NCBI GenBank assembly: GCA_014529385.2
Contig: CM043969.1
Span: 75,870,676-75,934,675, forward strand
Length of the DNA stretch: 64,000 nucleotides
Source of the DNA: Adiantum capillus-veneris
Taxonomy: Eukaryota; Streptophyta; Polypodiopsida; Polypodiales; Pteridaceae
Reading direction: 5' to 3'
In this document: piece after piece, positions 35,282-43,797 of the stretch
Layout: every line of letters starts with the position of its first letter
Numbering within the stretch: position 1 is the first letter of the stretch
Position numbers and translations under genes: made by a program
The notes under the pieces: generated by a model
Told to the model about the DNA's origin: nothing
The model's input: the letters and a program-made list of their open reading frames with translations, nothing else
The model's database searches: none

Positions 35282-37632
35282 GCTGCAGGCGCTGGTTTGT
35301 GAAGATTCGGTCCCAATCTGAGGGATTTGTGATTGTAGTTTGTAGACCAATTAGGTGAGTAAGTAAGGCGCGTGTGTCACTCAGGCAACCGGACATGTCA
35401 ACAGAAGCTTGTTCGGGTGTCGTGTGTGGGCGGTCAAAAGCATTTGCAACAGAAATTGTCGCTCAGTCGGGATGCGCCAGCTATGTGCTTTTGCAGAAGG
35501 GAGCGAGACGTTTCAGGGATGCTACCATATTATCAAATATATATGATGATTATGTGACGACGTCATGGTGTGTGTGTGTGGCCTTCGAGACGGTTGAAAG
35601 AGAGTTTTGTGGAAGGAGAGTTCATTTAGGCGCGTGTCACACTGGGACGGGCGCCCATGGGGATTTGCAGGCAGTGGCAGCCTTTTCATGTCACATTGGG
35701 TCAATACTAAAATGTTGGCTATAGGCTTCAGCGAACAGGCATTGGCCAAGTGGTTTGACGAGCGCGTTTCATGCTGCAGGACAGGGCTCAAGGCCTCTCT
35801 CGCGCTCTCCCCCCCTCACTTTTTCAGTTGTCCACCACTTTGAGAAGATGGCCGGGCAAGCGAGGCCGCCCCTCTGACAATACCTCGCGACCAACTTCGC
35901 TATTTTTCACCGACGAATGACGGCGCGCCATCTCAGCTTGGACCGCTTTTGCCTGCCCCAGTGTGACACGGGCCTTACATCTGTATCTCTAGGAGAGCTA
36001 TATAATATATACCATCAAATATGTGACAATGCTGAGTCACCGTGGTGGGGCTTGCGCGTGCGCATGCGCCCGGCCCTCTGCACGATAGCTGTTGACTAAA
36101 ACTTAGCTGTTGACTAAAACTGACTGAAAGAGAGTTGCAAGGGGAAATTTTGTGGGAAGGGGTCTCATTTACATCAATATCTCCAAATACAAATGGCTTG
36201 AAAAAAGGTGAGCTCGTGCTCGTGCTCGTGCATGGGAACTCTAAAGATTAAAGGAAAATGGAAATGACACACACACACATTACATTGTATCCACACTGAA
36301 CTTGGTGACTGAAGACGGTGACCTCCCTACAGAGCCTCTCTCCACTTTCACGAGGCTCTTCACTTGCTAGAAGTACCCTTTCTCTAATGCATTTAAGATG
36401 TTTACAAAGAATAATTTTGTTTCTCAACTCGTGGAGATCTAATTGGCCGTTTTTCTTGGAAACCAGGTGACAAAGTTCAAAGATGGTGGTGGCTACAGCG
36501 TGGGCGTGTCCATGAGTCATGCAGTGGCCGATGCCCAGTCCTTTTACGATTTTGTCAAGTGCTGGGGGAGGTTTGCAGAGGAGTAGCTGTAAGCGTACCT
36601 CCCTTGCACATGCGCGATGCGCTAAGTGTGACCGCGCTATTTCCAACACACTCGAAGCTGCCTTCCTTCGTCTCAGTTTCTCATGCCAAGGTCCCTAACG
36701 GATGCGACGATATCTTCTCCGCGCGTGCTTCCCAGCTTGAAGAAGAGCTTATTTCAGCCTTTTCTCCGAGCAAAGAGCCTCCGAGTGGTGTGACTGCTGT
36801 GGATGAGCTTGTGAAGGAGCTTGAGCACATGGGTATAGTGGGTACTAAGGCTTCAGTTGTACGGACTCGAGCGCCCATCATGGAGAAACAACTGGAGGAC
36901 GAGGAACATCGACGACCCCGTTCAGACCTTATGCAGAAGGTCTTCTCTTTCAGCTTGGAGAAGCTGCAGCAGTTGAAACACAAGGCCAACGGACTGATGA
37001 CTCACCTCCCTTACAATATGCAGGAATGCAACGGCGGCAGTGAGGTGTTTTATAAAATGTGGAACGATGAGGCAGGGAGCAAGCAGAAGGGTTTCACCAC
37101 ATTCGAGGCCTTCTGTGCCCATTGGTGGCAATGCTTCGTCCGAGCCAAGCGTCTAGCGGAGGCTCAGCCGGTTCCTCCTCATCCCGATCAATTGCCGGCA
37201 GAGGTTTCTAGATATACCACAGAGCTACTTTGGGAATGCATTGGACGGGGGTTGGTGAAATTGACAGCGGGAGAGTTGTGCGGGGCGGAGATAGGGGTGG
37301 TTGCAAGCAAGATCCACGAAGCCATCATGGCTGTGACGGAGGAGGGCTTCAAGCACTACATCCGAGAAGCGGAGAGGAAGAGGAATGCCATTCCGCACTT
37401 TGACCGCACTGGCCTTTTTCACATCGTGGACTCTCCAAAGTACCCTGTCTACGACGTAGATTTTGGATTCGGCACCCCTGAGGCTGTTCGCGCTGAAGGA
37501 TTCCGGTTCGGTGCCGAGGTCCAGATCCTTGCCGGCAGGCTCGGCCCCGGCAGTTTTGATCTTTTCTGTGCCCTCGACGCAGATACAATGTGTTCTCTTG
37601 AGAACGACGCTTCCTTCCTCGCATGCTGCTGA
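29471..37632 (+). CDS. BAHD acyltransferase, two exons, one-base frame slip in exon 2
   Basis: BAHD enzymes are cytosolic and transfer acyl groups from CoA thioesters to alcohols or amines. Exon 1 (29471-29941, 157 codons) holds an N-terminal EVRVEKVCKVV strand and the SFYPLAGRF motif. Exon 2 (36467-37632) begins VTKFKDGGG, carries the catalytic HXXXD as HAVAD (36518-36532), VFSFS, FEAFCAHWW, and DFGFG (37459-37473) in place of DFGWG. The junction after Gln (CAG|GT...AG|GTG, phase 0) is the intron site common in this family. I prefer the Met at 29471 over 29534 because the conserved first strand lies between them. The frame changes at a run of five Gs (~36564-36568); six would keep it open. 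About 545 residues in all, longer than the usual 430-460, because ~90 extra residues lie between HAVAD and DFGFG. The substrate cannot be told. It may be a recent pseudogene. Confidence 0.9.
30931..31436. repeat. Direct tandem duplication, ~256-bp period
   Basis: Copies at 30931-31186 and 31187-31436 start with the same AATATATATCTCCTAATGGC and remain alignable throughout with many substitutions and small gaps. Confidence 0.85.
31750..33240 (-). mobile_element. LINE fragment (non-LTR retrotransposon), decayed
   Basis: The minus strand at 33020-33238 encodes a reverse-transcriptase segment typical of plant LINEs: LNGE followed by ITQGCPLAPLMYVIVLDAL and GNLKGIKI. Further leftward the minus strand gives interrupted coding-like sequence consistent with the RT thumb and C-terminal region, including a stretch near 32040-32160. 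Multiple stops and frame changes occur. The 5' half (ORF1, endonuclease) is not present. No poly-A tail or target duplication was identified. It lies antisense within the BAHD intron. Confidence 0.7.
31755..32051. repeat. Direct tandem duplication, 149-bp period
   Basis: Copies at 31755-31903 and 31904-32051 are about 90% identical by eye (both carry AGCATAAGCCATAG and GATTGAGATAAGAAACAAAT). The duplication is within the LINE-derived segment. Confidence 0.88.
33241..33732 (-). other. Unrecognised stretch beside the LINE fragment
   Basis: The minus strand has a modest open frame (33489-33746) without a recognised domain. It may be a further LINE remnant or unrelated. A GT microsatellite occupies about 33677-33710. 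Confidence 0.35.
33733..34166. mobile_element. MITE, Mutator-like, 434 bp
   Basis: Perfect 16-bp terminal inverted repeats: GGGAAAATTACCAAAA at 33733-33748 and its complement at 34151-34166. Flanking 9-mers match at 8 of 9 positions, though they are T-rich, which fits the 9-bp target duplication of Mutator-type elements. The interior is AT-rich and non-coding. It sits inside the BAHD intron. Confidence 0.8.
34197..34744. repeat. Pair of ~42-bp direct repeats
   Basis: 34197-34238 and about 34703-34744 share GTGTGACGTTTTC, GCATTTTC and GGCTGAGGTGT blocks with four or so differences. The interval between them holds a 19-bp local duplication (~34440-34480) and a GT tract at ~34683-34710. Confidence 0.7.
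34950..35278. repeat. Poly-C and GA microsatellite cluster
   Basis: C19 at 34950-34968, a GA tract at about 34980-35014, and a second GA tract (~25 units) at about 35229-35278. There is no gene here. Confidence 0.9.
35629..35974. mobile_element. MITE, PIF/Harbinger (Tourist)-like, 346 bp
   Basis: 18-bp terminal inverted repeats matching at 17 of 18 positions (GGCGCGTGTCACACTGGG at 35629-35646; complement at 35957-35974), with TTA directly outside both ends (35626-35628 and 35975-35977). The TTA duplication and GG-starting repeat are hallmarks of PIF/Harbinger elements. The interior is GC-rich without a transposase. Confidence 0.85.
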
Positions 37633-37736
37633 GTACTCACTGCTCTGCTTGCACCCACCATTCCTTGTCCTTCATTTTTCATATAAATATTCACCACATT
37701 TCTTATCTATGCAGGTCTGTTTTCTCAATTCCGTTC

Positions 37737-37780
<44 letters not shown>

Positions 37781-37794
37781 GTCTCTCCATATCC
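37633..37794 (+). other. BAHD 3' flank
   Basis: It follows the BAHD stop and contains a long CT tract (37741-37787). No polyadenylation signal was convincing. Confidence 0.5.
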
Positions 37795-38451
37795 GTCCAA
37801 CGTAGTTTACTTGGAAGTTGGAGGAGGAGGAGGAGGAGGAGGAGGAGGAGGCGGGGCGGGCGGGCGGGGGGGGGGGGAGGGTTAGCTCTTTGTTTAGAGG
37901 AGAGTAATGCCAGTTTGTAGGCGTGATTTGCTTTGAGAGAGAGATTTTGGAGAGAGAGAGAGAGAGAGAGGCACCTACACTACCCCTGCCTCTTTCCTCC
38001 TCGTAGACCTTGCAAATCCTCTCGGTCTCATGTCATTTTTTGACAGTGTAGGCTCAACTGGTATGTTTGAAACTAAGAACTCGGTACAAAGGAGCTTTGC
38101 TTACCTTTACACAACTAGTTGAAGCTAGTCAAGGATTTTGTAATGTAGGTATCTGCACATAATGGTCCTTCAAGCTCACAACTTGATTGCAATCTTTTCT
38201 TTCGAGCAATTTGTACCTTTCAAGGACCTTGCATCTTTTATCACCGTAATAGAGAGTTTTCAAAGAAAGTTTGTCACCAAGCTAAGAAGAATGAGCCAGC
38301 TTGTTTACTTCTTCGCGTATTCGAAGCTTACATTTTTTACACTTATCTTGATCTCACTTATCCTTATGGGCCCGTATGCGTCGGGAAGGTCATTCAATGC
38401 GTGGGAATACTGACTGTGAAGGGTCCTAGTACAGTTATGTTGCCGAAATCG
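37795..38451 (+). repeat. Repeat unit R1 with ~83-codon ORF
   Basis: The first of four near-identical units. It starts with TAGTTTACTTGGAAGTTGG, a GGA microsatellite and a G-rich run, then a conserved body with a GA tract, then an ORF (38162-38413). The ORF has an amphipathic N-terminal half and a strongly hydrophobic stretch (SKLTFFTLILISLILMG, ~residues 54-70) followed by a short polar tail. I recognise no family. The substitution pattern across copies is not that of a constrained gene (see findings). Confidence 0.75.
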
Positions 38452-38844
38452 TATGAAACTAAGAACTCGGTACAAAGGAGCTTTGCTTACCTTTTACACA
38501 AGTAGTTGAAGCTAGTCAAGGATTTTGTAATGTAGGTATCTGCACATAATGGTCCTTCAAGCTCACAACTTGATTGCAATCTTTTCTTTCGAGCAATTTG
38601 TACCTTTCAAGGACCTTGCATCTTTTATCACCGTAATAGAGAGTTTTCAAAGAAAGTTTGTCACCAAGCTAAGAAGAATGAGCCAGCTTGTATACTTCGC
38701 GTATTCGAAGCTTACATTTTTTGCACTTATCTTGATCTCACTTATCCTTATGGGCCCGTATGTGTCGGGAAGGTCATTCAATGCGTGGGAATACTGACTG
38801 TGAAGGGTCCTAGTACAGTTATGTTGCCGAAATCGGGCCGGAAC
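38452..38844 (+). repeat. Repeat unit R2 (shorter) with 82-codon ORF
   Basis: It starts inside the unit body directly after R1 and ends at GGGCCGGAAC. The ORF at 38549-38797 is the R1 ORF with a 3-bp length difference and a few substitutions. Confidence 0.8.
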
Positions 38845-38847
38845 TCT

Positions 38848-39050
38848 TGGGATCGGAGAGCACACACACACAGAGAGCCAGCACGAAGAAGGAGATAGAC
38901 ACAGTGTGTGGCGGGGCGATACTCACACTACAATATGTAGTGTTATGAGTATAGTTATTATGAATGAGCAAATGAATGGCTGTACATGGGCGGCTGAACA
39001 ACGAGCAGCCGGGGCACACGGGCCTTTAACCCAACAATCTCCCACTTAAA
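38848..39050 (-). mobile_element. Solo-like copia LTR fragment with polypurine tract
   Basis: On the minus strand, a purine tract (AAGTGGGAGAT) is followed by TGTTGGGTTAAAGG..., the same arrangement as at the 3' end of Copia-B, so 38848-39036 is probably a copia LTR. No coding part is attached. Confidence 0.6.
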
Positions 39051-39111
39051 GGCAGTGTGCCTTTAAAGTGGCCAAAGTACAGCAAAAGAAGTCAAGCCAT
39101 ACCCATCAGCG

Positions 39112-39709
39112 ATCTTTGCTTAGAGGAGAGTAATGCTCTTTGCTTAGAGGAGAGTAATGCCAGTTTGTAGGCGTGATTTGCTTTGAGAGAGAGATTTTGG
39201 AGAGAGAGAGAGAGAGAGAGGCACCTACACTACCCCTGCCTCTTTCCTCCTCGTAGACCTTGCAAATCCTCTCTGTCTCATGTCATTTTTTGACAGTGTA
39301 GGCTCAACTGGTTATGTTTGAAACTAAGAACTCGGTACAAAGGAGCTTTGCTTACCTTTTACACAACTAGTTGAAGCTAGTCAAGGATTTTGTAATGTAG
39401 GTATCTGCACATAATGGTCCTTCAAGCTCACAACTTGATTGCAATCTTTTCTTTCGAGCAATTTGTACCTTTCAAGGACCTTGCATCTTTTATCACCGTA
39501 ATAGAGAGTTTTCAAAGAAAGTTTGTCACCAAGCTAAGAAGAATGAACCAGCTTGTTTACTTCGCGTATTCGAAGCTTACATTTTTTACACTTATCTTGA
39601 TCTCACTTATCCTTATGGGCCCGTATGCGTCGGGAAGGTCATTCAATGCGTGGGAATACTGACTGTGAAGGGTCCTAGTACAGTTATGTTGCCGAAATCG
39701 GGCCGGAAC
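39112..39709 (+). repeat. Repeat unit R3 with 82-codon ORF
   Basis: It opens with a doubled CTTTGCTTAGAGGAGAGTAA block, then the same body as R1 and the ORF at 39414-39662. It ends at GGGCCGGAACA next to a gag fragment. Confidence 0.8.
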
Positions 39710-41350
39710 AGTTGAAATTCAGCAAAGTTTGTGCGGGACAGCTTGTAGGGAACCACAACGTTTATTCCCTCTTTTAAACAATAAATAAATATTGAAAGGG
39801 CGCCTAAGTTAGGGGCCAATTTGGTGTCGGTCTTCTCATACAGGTGCAATCTAGCAGCCTGTATCCCTCTCCCCTTTGCTGTGTCTTGAAAGTACAGGTA
39901 GAATAGACGACTAATAATGGGTGAAAGCTAAATCAAGGTTTGAAGTAAAGTCTACCGCCCTTTTTGAAAGTACATGCCAGTTTCATGGTTCCATCCCCGG
40001 GATTAAATCACTTTTTCCCATAGAAGTGAGCCTTGGTCAGGTTGGGCTTGAAGACACAGGGATCATAGACCAGACACAGAGAATTGCAATTATGGCTGAC
40101 TGACTAGATGATGTGACTGAAGAGATTTCCTCTTCACAGGGTCAACAGACACATGAAGTGGGCGAGTCTTCAAGACCACCACAGACGGATGATAATATTG
40201 AGGACCCAGTTGGCTACTGCTGTGGCTATGTTCACACAAGTAATGCAGAACCTGAGGTTTTTAGCCTTTCTGCAATCTCCTCTTCCGTCTCAGCAAGTTG
40301 GGTCACTGGATCATATTCAAAAGCCTATTAAGGCTCAAGCACAAGTGATTTATACTGCACAGTCAATGGAAACATCTGTACACTTGACGGAGAACATGCA
40401 ATCTCCACAACCTGTGCCTAAGGTACAAGAACATGTGGTTGAGATACCAGTCTTTCAAGCTGTACCAGTTCAGTCTGTCACCTTTCAGCAGCCTATAGCT
40501 GGTTCTAATGGGCAGGGAAGCAACCTACAGGTTAGCAACAAGTCTTCCCACCACCTTCAGTACACCCTAGCTATTTTGGAGGTGGAGTAATCCAGAGCAT
40601 GGCTGGTCATGCACCTGGAAATCAGTTTTACATGCCAGGAACAGTGTTCGGGGGTGCTTAAACGATGATGCCTAACCCCATGTATGGTGTCACGGGCATG
40701 CTACTAGGATTTCAAAGCACTCGGGGCCAATTTGGGATGCCACAGGCTAATTTTGGTATGGCTTGAATTACAAATCAGCAGCCAAATATGGCATTTCAAG
40801 GTCAACTTAATTGCGGTCAGGGAACACAGATGAATCCTAACAGTGTTCCCATGTTTCAGTCACTTCCATATGACAATTTGACGCCACTGGAGAGGCCAAC
40901 TCCGTACAATGAAGGTGGCAAAGGTGTGACTTTCACGACCTTTACAGGGTTTGATGACAGGAAGAAGGCTCTCTCATTCCTCCAGCAGTTTGACAAGGTC
41001 TATGTCGGGGGAAACTTTATAGAGGCTTCAAAGGTCCGCAACGCAGCCACTTTCTTGACAGGGAATGCGGAACAATGGTGGACAACTTTATTGCTTCAAG
41101 GGTAAGCTCTGTCCACATGGATTTACTTCAAGCAGATTTTTGCAGCAGCATGGTTATCTGATGACACTGAAGCAGATGTCATGACAGAATGGCACCAGCT
41201 TAATGCTGCCACTTGCAAGAATCTCGATGACTACAGTCGGAAGTTTTGGAAAGCTCTACTTCCAGTAGTACTTCTATAGGTTTGTGCCATTGACAGAACA
41301 GATTGAAAAATACTGTTGTGGCCTACCCAAAGGATTGAGAAAGTACTGCA
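39710..41350 (+). mobile_element. LTR-retrotransposon gag fragment
   Basis: The plus strand from about 40110 reads as a Gln/Pro-rich leader, then (about 40790-41350) a retrotransposon gag domain with FTGFDDRKKALSFLQQFDK and FLTGNAEQWW. It is gag only, broken, with several interruptions. It is not the same family as gypsy-1 to -3. It lies between repeat units R3 and R4, which could conceivably be its LTRs, but no primer-binding site was recognised. Confidence 0.7.
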
Positions 41351-41945
41351 CGTCCAACTTAGTTTACTTGGAAGTTGGAGGAGGAGGAGGAGGAGGAGGA
41401 GGAGGGGCGGGCGGGGGTAGCTCTTTGCTTAGAGGAGAGTAATGCCAGTTTGTAGGCGTGATTTGATTTGAGATAGAGATTTTGGAGAGAGAGAGAGAGA
41501 GAGAGAGAGGAGAGGAGAGAGAGAGAGGAGAGAGAGAGAGAGAGGCACCTACACTACCCCTGCCTCTTTCCTCCTCGTAGACCTTGCAAATCCTCTCGGT
41601 CTCATGTCATTTTTTGACAGTGTAGGCTCAACTAGTTTATGTTTGAAACTAAGAACTCGGTACAAAGGAGCTTTGCTTACCTTTTACACAAGTAGTTGAA
41701 GCTAGTCAAGGATTTTGTAATGTAGGTATCTGCACATAATGGTCCTTCAAGCTCACAACTTGATTGTAATCTTTTCTTTCGAGCAATTTATACCTTTCAA
41801 GGACCTTGCATCTTTTATCACCGTAATAGAGAGTTTTCAAAGAAAGTTTGTCACCAAGCTAAGAAGAATGAGCCAGCTTGTTTACATCGCGTATTCGAAG
41901 CTTACTTTTTTTACACTTATCTTGATTTCACTTATCCTTATGGGC
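41351..41945 (+). repeat. Repeat unit R4 with diverged ORF end
   Basis: It begins like R1 (CGTCCAACTTAGTTTACTTGG, a GGA tract, an expanded GA tract at ~41486-41544) and carries the ORF from 41739. Homology stops at ~41945, 24 bp before the gypsy-2 LTR, so the ORF ends in unrelated codons. Confidence 0.8.
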
Positions 41946-41969
41946 AACCCATTCTCAGATTGGAATCAA

Positions 41970-43469
41970 CGTAACAGAAATGGATTATGAACATTGAGAA
42001 TATCGGAATTTAGCGAATTGCAATGAACATTTTTATGAGAATACTTTGAGAAAATAGAGGGAGAACTTAATTAGAGGTCGTAACATAATCATTATACTTA
42101 ACTAACGTGGGATGAACAATACTTTGCAAGAGAGAGAGAGTTAAAGACTTTTACAACGGTTGAGAATCGGATTTATGTGGAGCCGGCCGGTCTCTCCTCC
42201 AAAAGGCTTTTGTATTATAGCTTCTCTCATAGAGAAAGACTTGGTACAATAGAAACTTTGTGTTCTTTGAGACCTTGATGGTGCAATGAAGATAGAGAGC
42301 TTCATGCACCACAATTCTGCCCATAACTTAATCTAATGAAAACATTAACTTGTTCCCGACCTCAATCCCAAGACCTCAAACACCTTCGAGGGCTACCAAG
42401 GAATGAGGGTAGGGAAGAGGAAAAAGAAGTCACTTACGAAAAAGAAGTAGTGTCCTCTCATACCATTACTCATAGAGTGTAGCATAGCATAGTAGCATCG
42501 TAATGGAGATGAAGAAAGATGGAAAGAATAGCATTGAAGCATGGCACTTGGTTGGATTTGCATTCCATAGCCAGGTGTAGGCTCTCAATTTCTCAAGCTT
42601 GGAGAAGGAGATGAAGTTCTTGCACTTTCACCAAGCAAGAATGAATGAGAGAGAGAGATAGAGAGAGAGAGAGTATATGGTCAAGCTACCCCTTTCCTTA
42701 CTTGGATCGACCCCTCTTCATAGTTCAAGCTTGAACTTGATTGGACCTCCTCTAGACTAGCCAATCACATGCATTAGACATATCAAGAAACCATGGTAGC
42801 ATTTGGACAAGTGTCTGTCTTTCCTCTTTGAGAGAGAGGACTTGAGATTTGCTTAGACAATTAATTAAATAAACTAAACTCTCATTGGATCCCTTTAGTG
42901 GTCAACTAATAGGCTTTATGCACTACATGAGGGCAACATGTGTAGGTGCTTGACATGTGTCCTTGTTGCCTCTTAGGTCTTTGGCTTGCCTTGAGAGAGA
43001 GAGAGTGTGTGTTCTCTCTCATGCCCCTACTTGTAGGGCTCGTCCCCCCTTGTGTAGGGATGTTGTTGACTTCGGAACACCTCATCTCTTAAGCACCTCA
43101 GTCTCATGAAGCCCCTCAAGCACCTTAGTCATCAAGCATGACAAGAACCTTAGTCAGCTCAAGCACCTCAAGCACAAGCTTAGCTTGTCTAAGGTCTAAC
43201 ATACTCTAAGGTCTTGGATCTAAGGACTTTTAACACTAACCTTTGGAGGTCTTTAATGAAGCTAACTTGAAGGTCTTTTAAGCTCCATTAGCTGACATTG
43301 CTCTTTGCTAGACCATCTCCGTTTGGATCTATTGCCTTTATTTTCGTGTTGAGATAAATCTAAAAGCACGTCTATATTCTAACTCTGTTCCCATTTATTC
43401 TTCCACATTCAATGATCAATTCAATATGAGAAAATAATTTGGGTTAGTTAGCTATTAGATTTTATGATA
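41970..43469 (-). repeat. Gypsy-2 left LTR (3' LTR)
   Basis: About 1500 bp, homologous to 48129-48873 and to the gypsy-1 and gypsy-3 LTRs. A minus-strand polypurine tract abuts its inner edge at 43470. Confidence 0.82.
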
Positions 43470-43689
43470 TTACCTCTCTCTTGAAGTCATAGTCGTCCTC
43501 AAAGTAGAGAAGATAAAGCCTTAGTCGTAGTCTATGTTTTTTAGCAGGAAGAGGATCTCTTTTTACCCTACGACACCATTCCAAGATGGATGATTAATCA
43601 ATTTGGGGCTTGGCAGACTTAGCTTCCACAAACATGTCTGCTCTTAAGTCTATATCATACTCCCAAAGTAGAGTGACAAATTCTACTGA

Positions 43690-43797
43690 GGGTTTGAGAG
43701 ACGTCGTCATTACAAACATGATTCTAAGCATGCATACTACTCAGGGTTTGAGAGACGTCGTCATTACAAACATGATTCTAAGCATGCATACTACTTA
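43690..43797. repeat. Exact 54-bp tandem duplication
   Basis: 43690-43743 and 43744-43797 are essentially identical. The repeat lies in the 3' non-coding part of gypsy-2 and is clearly recent. Confidence 0.9.

Larger units (their letters stand above)
29942..36466 (+). other. BAHD intron, 6525 bp, repeat-filled
   Basis: The donor is CAG|GTTCTC and the acceptor is AACCAG|GTGACA. The intron contains a ~256-bp tandem duplication, a LINE fragment, two MITEs and several microsatellites, all annotated separately. BAHD introns are usually far shorter, so its size reflects repeat accumulation. Stretches 29942-30930, 34167-35628 and 35975-36466 hold no recognised gene. Confidence 0.85.

Noticed and set aside
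36248-36649. Minus-strand ORF over BAHD exon 2 start
   Set aside because: A shadow of the conserved plus-strand exon with its HAVAD motif; no independent support.
38162-41990. IDA-like or other signalling-peptide precursors in units R1-R4
   Set aside because: A short MLPK-like run downstream is in another frame and lacks the proline-rich core; substitutions among copies look neutral.
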